In this document: positions 52,478 to 61,418 of the stretch, in pieces
Layout: each line of letters begins with the position of its first letter
Position numbering within the stretch: the stretch's first letter is position 1
Notes under the pieces: generated by a model
The model's database searches: none
What the model saw: the letters and a program-made list of their open reading frames with translations, nothing else
Told to the model about the DNA's origin: nothing
Position numbers and translations under genes: made by a program
DNA from: Anaerolineae bacterium
GTDB lineage: Bacteria > Chloroflexota > Anaerolineae > Promineifilales > Promineifilaceae
Direction of reading: 5' to 3'
DNA: 64,000 bases
NCBI GenBank assembly: GCA_023384415.1
Contig: JAHDWJ010000005.1
Location: forward strand, 120,493 to 184,492

Positions 52478-55262
52478 GGCGATTTTTGCGCCACCATAAA
52501 ATTAGGCCGCCTGACCAGAGTAGAATAGTCACCAACGAAATCACGCGGCCGCGCTCCCAACTCTCCGGCCTATACACCATCTCCACCTGCTGTTCCCCCG
52601 CCGGGACAAATACCCCCCGGAACAGCCCATTCACCTGGTGAATGGGCACAGGTTCCCCGTTTAAGCTGGCCTGCCACCCCGGATAATAGGCATCGGTGAG
52701 GATGAGCAGTGCGGGCGCGGCCGCGTCAACGGTCATGGTGACATACTCTGGGTGGTAGGCGAGGATGGAAACTGGGGAGTGAAGATGGCTCACGGCTGAC
52801 TGTCCACTACGCACTGCCAACTGCCCCCCACTCACCACTGCCTGCCGGGTTGGATCGAAAGAGGGATGGCCCATAAGGGTTACGGCCGCGGCCGCATCAG
52901 CCACTTGCTCCCATTCAGAAACCAAAAAGGCACGGGGCAGCACGTCCAGATTCTGGTAAATTTTGACATCCCCAGAATGAATCAGCCGGTACTGCCCCAG
53001 CACCAACGGTTGGAAGCTGTCATCGCGGCTGTCCACCAGGCTGAGACCGAACAGAGTGGGCGAGTGGGCGAGGGGGCGAGTAGGCGAGAAGGTGAGGGTG
53101 GTAGGGATGGCTGGTTCCGGGAAGCGGATGCGCCAAATGGACTCGGCCAGGGGTTCGGGAGTAAGCGGCCAGGTTTGGCCGGTAGTAGTGGTTACGTTTA
53201 CCCCAAAATCACCCCCATCGGCCACCAGCCGGAGTTCAGTAGCTTCATAGGGGGGAATGTAGCCGACGGCGGCCGCGTCCGTCAAGGTCACTGGATGCTG
53301 TAGATCGAAAAACACCCCTTCATACCAGGCATCCCCCACCTTGTCGGTAATCAGGTAGCCGATGTTGAACAGATCGAGCCAACGAGCTTCGGGCACGGCG
53401 GTTAAATATTCCCGCAGCCGCCCATCAGTACTCACCATCCCCTCCGGCAGCATGAGAGAGGTCACCTGGCTGTATGTTTGCAGAGGTAAAATACCCCCAT
53501 CGAACCCATCTGCGGCCGCTAACCCATACAGCAGCGACAAATTCGGGGCGATCACCTCTTTCTGTTTGATGGCGACGGTGTAATCAAACCGGGCCAATTG
53601 TGACAGCCGTTCGGCATAAATGGTATCAATCTCCGTCTGATCCCCCACGTCGAAGAAGATGTCGGAGAGGCTGAGGAAGCGGGCGGGGGCCGCGGAACCC
53701 GGAACTCGAAACTCGAAACTCGAAACCATCGTAACCGGCGGCCGCAGATCGAAAAACGCTTCCGGCGTAGTGGGGTTGGCGTGGTAAGGCAGAGTGCGTG
53801 AGGCCAGGTAAAGAGACACGGCGATAAGGAGAAGGGGGGACACGGTGACACCCCGCCAGCGGCCGCGCCCCAATAACCAATAGCCAATTATCAATTCAAC
53901 ACTCCATCCCACTCCCGTCAACAATGAAGGGTAGGAGGGAGGGGCTTCCGGCCCTGTAGGGATAAACCGGGTCAATGGCACCGCCACCACCCCCCACACC
54001 ATCACCCCTATCAACAATATACCCCCCCACAGCCACTGCCTGCGGCTCATGGCCCACTGCTCACGGCTCATCTTTTCCCAGCCGATTCCCGCCAGCAGAG
54101 CCACCCCCAGACTATACAACGCCAGCCAGCGGGCCGGAACGCGGAACAGATCAAAGCCAGGCAGCCGGCCAATGAGCCAATAAGCGGGGTTAAATTGGCC
54201 CAAGGCCAGAAACAGCCCCAGTCCAGCCAGCAGCAGCACCGGCCACACCACCCGATCTCGCCGTCCCTGCCACGCCCCCACCAAAGCCAACAAAAGGGCG
54301 GTCAGGGGCAAAAAGGCGACATATTCGGTAAATAGCCCCTGCCCGTAACTGGGCAGCAAGGTGCGGCTCAACAGCAGAGGGTGTAGGGAGAAGGAGACGA
54401 CTTCATTAAAGGACAACCCCCCCTGACGGCTGGAAAGGCTGGTAAGTTCCAGGGTGGGTAGAATCTGCGCGGCCGCAACCCCCACCGCCAGCATTCCCCC
54501 TAGAAATAGTGGGGCAAATTCATGGATGAGGCGTGAAACGTGATGCGTGATAGGTGATAAGTCAGGCGTAATCCTCAATCGTAAATCATAAATCGCCAAT
54601 CCGGCTACCACTGCGGCCGCGCCCACCCCGGTAATAAATGCCGTCTGTGTGTGCCCCGCCAGCAGTTGCAGGGCCAAAAACAGCCCCACCCACCCAACTC
54701 GCGCCGCCATATCTGCAACCTGAACCCTGGAACCCGAAACCTGAAACCTGAAACGCGAAACTCCCCAAATCACCCAGGGCAGCCAGGCCAACCCCTGTAA
54801 CTGATTAACATGCTCCACCTGCGCTGTTATATAGCCACCCAGGGCAAAAAGAGCGGCCGCCAGAAACGCGGCCGCATCCCCCAGCTCCAGCCTATCTTTC
54901 CCCAGCCGATATGTCCCCCAACCAGCAATCACCAGATGGAGCAAAATGCTGGCACTGACGGCATACGGTGTCGGCAGGAGCAGCCAGAACGGCCAGTTCA
55001 GCGGGTACAGCACCCCTGCCTGGCTGTTGGCTAAAAACGGGGATCCCATAAACAGGTAAGGGTTCCACAGAGGAATTTCTCCAGCTCCCAGCCGGGCCGC
55101 GGCCGCGTACCAATACGGGTAAAAATACAAAAACGTATCTCCCCGTCCCAAAATCAAATTACTGAACGCCAGTTTATGGAAAAAGAGCAGTACCAGGCCA
55201 GCCAGGAGAGCGTAAGGCGTAAAACGTGATAGGTGAAACGTGAGACGTGAAATGTGAGACAT
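52440..55262 (-). CDS. YfhO family membrane protein, second copy
   Basis: The 940-residue protein is a paralogue of the one at 19907-22732: LLFFHKLAFSNLILGRGDTF, IPLWNPYLFMGSPFLANSQA, about 12 helices and YYPGWQASLNGEPVPIHQVN with VPAGEQQVEMVYRPESW near the end. It probably handles lipid-linked glycans. Repeats of ACGTTTCAC type encode the first 15 residues, and further short repeats lie inside at 53055-53102, 53698-53730, 54541-54600 and 54714-54765. Twelve or so GCGGCCGC copies make it one of the densest genes in the window. Confidence 0.78.
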   Translation of the reverse strand: MSHISRLTFHLSRFTPYALLAGLVLLFFHKLAFSNLILGRGDTFLYFYPYWYAAAARLGAGEIPLWNPYLFMGSPFLANSQAGVLYPLNWPFWLLLPTPYAVSASILLHLVIAGWGTYRLGKDRLELGDAAAFLAAALFALGGYITAQVEHVNQLQGLAWLPWVIWGVSRFRFQVSGSRVQVADMAARVGWVGLFLALQLLAGHTQTAFITGVGAAAVVAGLAIYDLRLRITPDLSPITHHVSRLIHEFAPLFLGGMLAVGVAAAQILPTLELTSLSSRQGGLSFNEVVSFSLHPLLLSRTLLPSYGQGLFTEYVAFLPLTALLLALVGAWQGRRDRVVWPVLLLAGLGLFLALGQFNPAYWLIGRLPGFDLFRVPARWLALYSLGVALLAGIGWEKMSREQWAMSRRQWLWGGILLIGVMVWGVVAVPLTRFIPTGPEAPPSYPSLLTGVGWSVELIIGYWLLGRGRWRGVTVSPLLLIAVSLYLASRTLPYHANPTTPEAFFDLRPPVTMVSSFEFRVPGSAAPARFLSLSDIFFDVGDQTEIDTIYAERLSQLARFDYTVAIKQKEVIAPNLSLLYGLAAADGFDGGILPLQTYSQVTSLMLPEGMVSTDGRLREYLTAVPEARWLDLFNIGYLITDKVGDAWYEGVFFDLQHPVTLTDAAAVGYIPPYEATELRLVADGGDFGVNVTTTTGQTWPLTPEPLAESIWRIRFPEPAIPTTLTFSPTRPLAHSPTLFGLSLVDSRDDSFQPLVLGQYRLIHSGDVKIYQNLDVLPRAFLVSEWEQVADAAAAVTLMGHPSFDPTRQAVVSGGQLAVRSGQSAVSHLHSPVSILAYHPEYVTMTVDAAAPALLILTDAYYPGWQASLNGEPVPIHQVNGLFRGVFVPAGEQQVEMVYRPESWERGRVISLVTILLWSGGLILWWRKNRPMPVVDQPEGHH
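53055..53102 (+). repeat. GAGTGGGCGAGTGGGCGAG-type tandem repeat inside a gene
   Basis: In the YfhO gene (minus strand) it reads ACTCGCCC in tandem, the same word as the intergenic tract at 4298-4360, and encodes a SPTRPLAHSPT-like segment. The gene stays in frame. Confidence 0.75.
54714..54765 (+). repeat. CCTGAAACCTGAAACGCGAAAC tandem repeat inside a gene
   Basis: Units of CTGAAAC and CCCGAAAC run through the second YfhO gene; the same unit occurs between genes at 59870-59886. The reading frame is kept. Confidence 0.7.
55205..55262 (+). repeat. AACGTGATAGGTGAAACGTGAG-type repeat at a gene start
   Basis: Degenerate GTGAAACGTGA units cover the start codon and first 15 codons of the second YfhO gene on the minus strand. 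Related words follow the galE stop at 42405-42425 and recur inside the YfhO gene near 54535. Confidence 0.7.
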
Positions 55263-55304
55263 GGGCAGACCGATTAACCATTCACCAATACACCACTACC
55301 CCAA

Positions 55305-56951
55305 TTAATGATTGATCCGATATAAGGATACTCCGACTGTTCCATCTGCCAATGTAGTTGTGCCTACCCACTCCAGAGTATAACCGGCTTCGATGACGGC
55401 GCGGTGGATGGGTGCGGCCGCCGCCTCATCTGGTGGTAAAAGTAAATACCTGGCCCCTGGCTCCCGGCCAAAGACGCGCAAATCTTCTTGCAGGGCTTCG
55501 GGGTGAGGGAACCAGTGATAATAGACCCGCGTTTCCAGCAAATAATACCGCCAATGCCAGCCGTACCAATGATCATACAGCACCGTGCCATAAGGCTCAT
55601 CGGCCAGCCAGGTAGCCGCTTCACTAATTCCGTCATCCAGGATGCGGCCGCCACCAATGGGATAGCTCCCTTGTGCGGCCGCCCTGGCTGCCGACAGTTG
55701 GGCCAGCAGCAGCAGCCCAAAGATGACATTTTGCGTCGTTCGTAAGGTTGGGTTCAGGCCGGTCAGGCCGTGCAGGATAGGGATCAGGGCTGGGCCAAAG
55801 AACCCCACCAGCCGGGCTGTAAACCGGGCCAGGATAATGCCTATGACAGGCATGAGCGGCAGCAAATACCGGTCCCATATCGGCACAGCCACGAACCAAT
55901 GGAGTAAAAAGTAACCGATGGTAAACAGGACAAAGAGCAGATCGGTGAAGGTGGGGCGATCCTCTTCCTGGATGAGGAAAGCCAGGAACAGGGGCAGGAG
56001 TAAAATCAAGCCAAACCCCAACAGGGGCGACCCCAGGCTGTATTGCCATAGGCTGGCCCATCCCCCCAGGCGCGGCCACAACTCCCACGACCAGCTTAAA
56101 CGCAGGCCGCCATAATTGAGCATCTGCCCCTGCCATAAGGTAAACCCACCGCTGCGGACCAACTCCCACCCCAGCAGCAGCAGCAGCACCGACCCTAACC
56201 CGACCAGCCAACGCCCCCAGTCGCGGCCGCGCCACCCATAAAGTGCCCCTACCCCTACCACCAGTGGCAGAAACAGCCCCGCCTGAAACTTTGTCACCAC
56301 CGCCAGGCCGAAGAAGAGACCGGAGAGAGTTTGCGAGTTTGCGAGTTGGCGGGTTGGCGAGGGGGCGAAGGGGCGGGGGGGTGGAATTGTTAAGGGCTGA
56401 TTTTCGCTGGCTAACTGCCATTGGCTAACTGCCAGCGGCCGACGATTGGCCGCCACCAACCCGGCCACGATCCAAAAGGTCATCAGCGGGTCGAGGAAGG
56501 CGGTGCTGCTGAATTGGATGGTGTAGGGAGAGGTGGCGATGAACGCGGCCGCGATCCAGCCTGTCCATTGTCCCTCGTTTTTCTGCTGTGGCTCGTCCCC
56601 TGACCGCGCCACCCCATACAACTGCCAGGCCAACCGGGCCACCAACGGTACCAGCAGTAGAGAAGCGATAAACCCCGGCAGCCGGGCCACAAACGAGGCC
56701 GTTGTACCCAGGGGTGCATAAAACAGGGCTTGCAAATAAAAAAGCAGCGGTGGTTTGTCCAGCCAGATGGTTTGCAGCAGAGGGTCGCGCCAGGTGGCAA
56801 TGAGCCGGGCATAACTGCCATACAACGCCTCATCGCCGTGGAAACTGTTGGCAAATAGGGAAGGGAAACGGAGCGCGGCCGCCAGCAAAACCAGCCCTCC
56901 CAACACCCAGAACGATCTTAAATTGGTGCTTGACGCTTGACGCTTGTCCAT
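55305..56951 (-). CDS. GT39/ArnT-like membrane glycosyltransferase
   Basis: The 548-residue protein has an N-terminal helix followed by FHGDEALYGSYARLIATW and LDKPPLLFYLQALFY, the classic GT39 HGDE and DKPP loops. About ten helices follow. The outer C-terminal part includes ILDDGISEAATWLADEPYGT. It lacks the module shared by the GT-C proteins near the start of the window. A three-fold GCTTGAC repeat encodes residues 3-8. A tandem GAGTTTGC repeat at 56331-56390 encodes a loop with proline and serine. It ends 42 bases upstream of the second YfhO gene on the same strand. Confidence 0.8.
   Translation of the reverse strand: MDKRQASSTNLRSFWVLGGLVLLAAALRFPSLFANSFHGDEALYGSYARLIATWRDPLLQTIWLDKPPLLFYLQALFYAPLGTTASFVARLPGFIASLLLVPLVARLAWQLYGVARSGDEPQQKNEGQWTGWIAAAFIATSPYTIQFSSTAFLDPLMTFWIVAGLVAANRRPLAVSQWQLASENQPLTIPPPRPFAPSPTRQLANSQTLSGLFFGLAVVTKFQAGLFLPLVVGVGALYGWRGRDWGRWLVGLGSVLLLLLGWELVRSGGFTLWQGQMLNYGGLRLSWSWELWPRLGGWASLWQYSLGSPLLGFGLILLLPLFLAFLIQEEDRPTFTDLLFVLFTIGYFLLHWFVAVPIWDRYLLPLMPVIGIILARFTARLVGFFGPALIPILHGLTGLNPTLRTTQNVIFGLLLLAQLSAARAAAQGSYPIGGGRILDDGISEAATWLADEPYGTVLYDHWYGWHWRYYLLETRVYYHWFPHPEALQEDLRVFGREPGARYLLLPPDEAAAAPIHRAVIEAGYTLEWVGTTTLADGTVGVSLYRINH
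56331..56390 (+). repeat. GCGAGTTTGCGAGTTGGCGGG tandem repeat inside a gene
   Basis: On the minus strand this reads as ACTCGCAA / CTCGCCAA units, the same family as 4298-4360, and encodes PPRPFAPSPTRQLANSQT-like residues in a membrane-protein loop of the GT39 gene. Confidence 0.75.
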
Positions 56952-57036
56952 TGCCTCGGATTATAACCCTGCTCTCCGTTTTAGTTACAATCCCCCAGGC
57001 AATCCTGGTTTGATCTCCGCTAGGAATATTAGACGT

Positions 57037-57064
57037 TTGTCTCACAGCCACCACTGCATATAAT
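57037..57064 (+). promoter_or_regulatory. Sigma-70-type promoter for the 57111 gene
   Basis: TTGTCT (57037-57042), a 16-base spacer and a perfect TATAAT (57059-57064) are followed by AAGGAG at 57096-57101 and ATG at 57111. Confidence 0.65.
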
Positions 57065-57110
57065 TACCATATCAATCGTTGTCCCCGTTTACCTCAAGGA
57101 GTTTGTTTGC

Positions 57111-59261
57111 ATGAATAAAAAATCCGCGCTTGCCTTCTTTTTTAGCACAGCTGTCGTTTTTGTGGCTGTGCTGGCCCTGGTGTTTTGGCCTTCCCAGAAC
57201 ACCACCCCTGTCGCTCGTGGCAAAAGCCCGGCCGCCCCTATTACCCAGGATATAACACCAGAACAGCTTCTGGCTCAAGATTTAGCCCTCTCTGACACCC
57301 GTGTTCATGCCTACACCTTGGGCAGCCGCTCCGAGGTGATGGGTGTTCAACCAGTGGGAATGCACTTCACCGAAGCGGCCGCAGCCTGTGCCACCGCTAA
57401 CTGTCAACAAGTCAATATTTACAATTACAGCACCAATACCACCATCACCGTTCTCGTCAACGTGGACACCCGTCAAGTTGTAGATGTTCTGGAGCAGCCA
57501 GGGATGCAAGTTGGTGTCAACAGCCGTTTAGCCCAACGAGCTATCGAAATCATCTACGCTGATGAGCAAATCCCCCTGATGTTGGGGCGGGCTATCTCCG
57601 TTGATGAAATTATGCCTATGGATGCCAGTATGAACGACACCACCTGTGGTTCTACCCATCAATGCGTAGGGGCCACCTTCTTTGCCCAGAACAACTATGA
57701 CATCCTCTGGGTGATGGTAGATATGACTGATGAAGTCATTGTCGGTTACCATTGGACACATCGGGATATCAACAGCAGTGAAGAAGTTGCCCCCTATATC
57801 ACCCCCGAAAATTGCCCGCCAACCCCTCCCGGCCAGATCACGAACCGTGACGGCTGGACCCTCACCTATGAAACGACTCCCTCTGATGGGCTGCGCGTTT
57901 TTGATGTCTATTACAATGGGCGGCTGGTTCTAAAAAGCTCCAAACTGGTAGAATGGCACGCCGATTATGGCACTTCTGGCTATCGTGACTCCACTGGCTG
58001 TGGCGGTGGGGGTGGTTTCCCCATTTATCCTTATGGCAATTCCCAGGTTTTTAATCTGATGGATGGCTCAGATGTCATTGGGTTTGAGGTCGTGCAAGAT
58101 TTCCGTATGAGTAATTGGGGGGCAACCTGCAATTACCGCTATGAACAGCGTAATCAATTTTATGCCGATGGCCGCTTCCGGGTGGCTGGTCTGGCCTATG
58201 GCAAAGGGTGCGGCACCAACTCCATGTATCGCCCTGTTGTCCGCATTGATATAGCGGTAGATGGGGATCCCAATGATCAATTTGCCCTGTGGAATGGTAC
58301 TGATTGGGTAAACCGCAATGTTGAGTTTTACCATACCCCCTATGACAACCAACCCCCCAACCCGTCCACAGGAAATGGCCCATACAACTATGATGCCAAT
58401 GGCTCCATTGGGGTGGTTTATGATACCGGTACGGGCCGGGGCTTCCATCTGATCCCTGACCGAGGGCAGTTCAACACCAACAGCCGGGGAGATGAACCGT
58501 TCCTGTATGTGGTGCAGCACAAACCGTCTGAAGGAGACACCGATTTAACCCAACCCATCGGCCAATGCTGTCTGGACGACCATCAACAAGGCCCCCATCT
58601 GTATGTCAATGGGGAAGCGATTGATAATCGCAATATCGTTATCTGGTATGTGTCCCAGATGATGACCGATGTCACCGTCAATAACTACTACTGCTGGACA
58701 GTTTCGGTGAATCCTGTTTCTACCTTCCCCTGCTGGGCTGGGCCGATGTTTGTGCCTTACTCTTTTAATGCTGAGCCAGGAGAACCGGTGACGCATAATG
58801 AAACCCACCCTGGTGGTAGCAGTAGTTCACTGCAATTACCAGCCGGAGCGGTTAATCATCCCACCGCAATTCTCTATACGGTTCGCCCGACGGCGGCCGC
58901 GGCCGCGCCCACCAATTGGGGGTTTGCCGATCATGCGTTCCAATTACTGGCTTATCAGAATGGGTACTCCGTGCCATCCTTCACCTTCAATCAGCCGGTA
59001 AACGTTACCATCAACTACACCGAAGCAGGCATTGCCGGGCTTGATGAGGATACCCTGACCCTCATGTATTGGAGTGGGACGGCCTGGGTGGATGCCGCGA
59101 CGACCTGCTCTCCGACTAGCAGCTATGTGCGGGACACCGCCAATAACACCCTCACAGTAGCCATCTGCCATCTGACAGAGTTTGCCCTGTTTGGGGAGAA
59201 TGTGTTTACACCACCACCGCCCTCATATGACAGCTATCTGCCCCTGTTAACTCGTGAATAA
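57111..59261 (+). CDS. Large secreted protein of unknown function ending in YLPLL
   Basis: The 716-residue protein has an uncleaved or signal-type N-terminal helix (ALAFFFSTAVVFVAVLALVF), then a proline-rich spacer. About 550 residues follow with several Trp/Tyr-rich beta regions (FHLIPDRGQFNTNSRGDEPF, YLVDNEAD-like loops) that I do not recognise. An immunoglobulin-like part with MYWSGTAWVDAAT lies near the end, and the last residues are YDSYLPLLTRE. A YLPL-type ending is common in secreted Chloroflexi proteins, as best I recall. The promoter, AAGGAG and terminator are all clear, so it is a single-gene unit. Two overlapping GCGGCCGC copies lie near 58892. Confidence 0.7.
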   Translation: MNKKSALAFFFSTAVVFVAVLALVFWPSQNTTPVARGKSPAAPITQDITPEQLLAQDLALSDTRVHAYTLGSRSEVMGVQPVGMHFTEAAAACATANCQQVNIYNYSTNTTITVLVNVDTRQVVDVLEQPGMQVGVNSRLAQRAIEIIYADEQIPLMLGRAISVDEIMPMDASMNDTTCGSTHQCVGATFFAQNNYDILWVMVDMTDEVIVGYHWTHRDINSSEEVAPYITPENCPPTPPGQITNRDGWTLTYETTPSDGLRVFDVYYNGRLVLKSSKLVEWHADYGTSGYRDSTGCGGGGGFPIYPYGNSQVFNLMDGSDVIGFEVVQDFRMSNWGATCNYRYEQRNQFYADGRFRVAGLAYGKGCGTNSMYRPVVRIDIAVDGDPNDQFALWNGTDWVNRNVEFYHTPYDNQPPNPSTGNGPYNYDANGSIGVVYDTGTGRGFHLIPDRGQFNTNSRGDEPFLYVVQHKPSEGDTDLTQPIGQCCLDDHQQGPHLYVNGEAIDNRNIVIWYVSQMMTDVTVNNYYCWTVSVNPVSTFPCWAGPMFVPYSFNAEPGEPVTHNETHPGGSSSSLQLPAGAVNHPTAILYTVRPTAAAAAPTNWGFADHAFQLLAYQNGYSVPSFTFNQPVNVTINYTEAGIAGLDEDTLTLMYWSGTAWVDAATTCSPTSSYVRDTANNTLTVAICHLTEFALFGENVFTPPPPSYDSYLPLLTRE

Positions 59262-59320
59262 CTGGTATAGGTTGGTTTGATCTTCACGATTGGCCCAGCC
59301 TGTCCCAATGACATCGCCTA

Positions 59321-59356
59321 AAAAAGAGGTTGCTGCAAACAGCAACCTCTTTTTTA
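59321..59356 (+). terminator. Rho-independent terminator after the secreted protein gene
   Basis: AAAAAGAGGTTGCT and AGCAACCTCTTTTTT form a 10-bp stem around GCAAAC with A and T runs on both sides. It probably works in both directions. Confidence 0.92.
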
Positions 59357-59430
59357 TTGGCTGCCTTTCTCCTGATCCTTGCCCCCTCTTCACCTCTTGC
59401 TAAAATCTGGCGTCATACAATTGAATCATC

Positions 59431-59494
59431 GCGCCGAGACGCAGGGACGCGGAGAAAAAGAAAAAAACCCTCTGCGTCTTTGCGCCTCTGCGCG
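59431..59494. repeat. Dispersed inverted repeat (GCGCCGAGACGCAGGGACGCGG / CTCTGCGTCTTTGCGCC)
   Basis: The left part and the right part (59470-59494) are imperfect reverse complements of the GCGCAGAGACGCG family seen at 40215. It lies between the terminator and clpS and has no coding potential that I can support. Confidence 0.65.
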
Positions 59495-59548
59495 AGTTAT
59501 TACCATCAGATTACCCACCTTCCTGGGGTCAAGCTATAATCCCCCTCT

Positions 59549-59863
59549 ATGTTAAGTCCTGAAATTTGGGTTGAGCCGGAGATTGACCGCGAAACCGAAG
59601 AAGAACAAACCTGGGAATCGCTGTGGCGGGTTATTATCCACAACGACAATATAACCCCCTATGCTTTTGTCATTGACATATTGCTCCGCATCTTTGGCCT
59701 GGATAACCCGAAAGCGGAGCTTGTCACCTGGACGGCCCATACAACGGGTATTGCCTATGTCACCTCCCTGCCTAAAAAAGAGGCAGAGCGGCGGGTTGGT
59801 AAAGCCCATTTCGCCGCCAGCCTGGAAGGGTACCCGTTAACCTTTACCATTGAACCAGAGTAG
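59549..59863 (+). CDS. clpS: ATP-dependent Clp protease adaptor ClpS
   Basis: The 104-residue protein has the ClpS core (WRVIIHNDNITPYAFVIDIL, residues about 30-50; then TTGIAYVTSLPKKEAERRVG). ClpS delivers N-degron proteins to ClpA or ClpC with ClpP. The HNDN in the conserved loop fits the ligand-binding site. The partner genes are not in the window. A repeat GAACCTGAAACCTGAAACC follows the stop. Confidence 0.9.
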   Translation: MLSPEIWVEPEIDRETEEEQTWESLWRVIIHNDNITPYAFVIDILLRIFGLDNPKAELVTWTAHTTGIAYVTSLPKKEAERRVGKAHFAASLEGYPLTFTIEPE

Positions 59864-59903
59864 AAAGAACCTGAAACCTGAAACCTTTTTGTAGGAGATT
59901 TTT

Positions 59904-61241
59904 ATGAAATTTACATTGGACGGTGCCGGGCCAGTGGGCCTGGACATCATCAAGCGGGATGTGGCGGCCCTATCCCCCTCTTTTTCCCGTGAATATGCCC
60001 TGGTGGTTGACCGTGCCCAGGGGTCTGAGGTGTGGGATGTGGATGGTAAACGGTATATTGATTTTATGGCCGGGGTGGCTGTTTTGAATGTGGGTCATCG
60101 TCACCCGGCGGTGGTTGCGGCCGTGCAGGGGCAGCTTGATAAGTTTTGGCATATTTGCCTATCTGACTTTTTCTACCCCCAGGCGGTAGAGCTGGCGGAG
60201 AAGCTGCAAACGATTGCCCCCATGCACCAGGGGACGAAAGTGTTTTTTAGCAACTCGGGCACGGAAGCGGTGGAAGCGGCGATCAAGCTGGCGATGTACA
60301 AAACGGAGCGGTCTCGTTTTATCGGTTTTACCGGGGCGTTCCACGGGCGGACGCTGGGGGCACTCTCCTTTACGGCCAGCAAGCGGGTCCAGCGGGAAGG
60401 GTATCTGCCTGGTACCCGGGTTCACCATATTCCGTATCCTAATCCGTACCGCCACGTCCTGTTGGGTAAACCAGGCCAGAGTTATGCTGAGACGGTGCTG
60501 CATTACCTGGAAGATGAGGTGTTCCGTACAACCCTTTCGCCGTATGATGTGGCCGGGATTTTGGTGGAGCCGATTCAGGGGGAAGGGGGGTATGTGATCC
60601 CGGAGCCGGGCTTTTTTAAGCGGCTGCGAGAGATTTGTGATCAATATGGGATTTTGTTGATGCTGGATGAAATCCAGAGCGGGGCCGGCCGCACTGGTAA
60701 ATGGTGGGCGATTGAGCATGAAGAGATAGAGCCGGATATTGTCTGTTTTGCCAAAGGGGTGGGCAGTGGGATGCCTATCGGCGGCATTATCGCTAAGAAT
60801 GAGATTATTGATGTGTGGGAACCTGGCTCACATGGCAGCACCTATGGAGGGAATCCGGTCGCGGCCGCGTCAGCCCTGGCAACCTTACAAGTCATTGAGC
60901 AGGAAGGGATTCTCCAGCAGGCTACAGAGACGGGGGAATTTATCATGGATGCCCTGGTGGAGATGATAGGGAGACATCCGAGCATTGGGGATGTACGCGG
61001 CCGCGGGCTAATGATCGGCCTGGAGTTCGTCAAAGACCGGCAGAGCAAAGAGCGGGCTGTTGCCTTACGTGACGACATCATCCAGACCGCCTTCCTCAAT
61101 GGATTACTCGTCATCCCTTGCGGCAGCAACTCCATCCGCCTCACCCCACCGTTAAACGTGCCCCGCCCGCTCGTCGAAGAAGGGCTGCACATCTTTGAAG
61201 ACGCCCTCACCCAGGCTGAGGCCAGGCATTTGTTGAACTAA
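59904..61241 (+). CDS. Class III PLP-dependent aminotransferase (4-aminobutyrate/acetylornithine type)
   Basis: The 445-residue enzyme has the class III features FFSNSGTEAVEAAIKLAMYK, GAFHGRTLGALSFTASK, DEIQSGAGRTGKWWAIEHE, and the PLP lysine in CFAKGVGSGMPIGGI. The YGGNPVAAASALATLQVIEQ region is typical. The length is near that of GabT. The exact substrate (GABA, acetylornithine or other omega-amino acid) cannot be separated by sequence alone. AGGAG lies upstream of the ATG. Confidence 0.85.
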   Translation: MKFTLDGAGPVGLDIIKRDVAALSPSFSREYALVVDRAQGSEVWDVDGKRYIDFMAGVAVLNVGHRHPAVVAAVQGQLDKFWHICLSDFFYPQAVELAEKLQTIAPMHQGTKVFFSNSGTEAVEAAIKLAMYKTERSRFIGFTGAFHGRTLGALSFTASKRVQREGYLPGTRVHHIPYPNPYRHVLLGKPGQSYAETVLHYLEDEVFRTTLSPYDVAGILVEPIQGEGGYVIPEPGFFKRLREICDQYGILLMLDEIQSGAGRTGKWWAIEHEEIEPDIVCFAKGVGSGMPIGGIIAKNEIIDVWEPGSHGSTYGGNPVAAASALATLQVIEQEGILQQATETGEFIMDALVEMIGRHPSIGDVRGRGLMIGLEFVKDRQSKERAVALRDDIIQTAFLNGLLVIPCGSNSIRLTPPLNVPRPLVEEGLHIFEDALTQAEARHLLN

Positions 61242-61255
61242 CTGGGGATGCAAGC

Positions 61256-61320
61256 CGCGAATTTCACGAATTGACACGAATTCATTTTCCTATTTCATGC
61301 TAATTCGTATAACTCGTGGC
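61256..61320. repeat. AATTCACGAATTGACACGAATTC-type dispersed repeat
   Basis: Words AATTTCACGAATTGACACGAATT and CTAATTCGTATAACTCGTGG lie in the 177-base gap before rmlA. The AATTCGTG unit matches the tract at 40250-40270. Confidence 0.65.
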
Positions 61321-61418
61321 AAAAACCTCTTTAGTTCTGGCTTGTCCAGGTTAGGGGAACTACAAGCATTTTTTATCCGTGTTTTACCCAGCAGTGGCTA
61401 TTTTCACAGGAGCAATTT

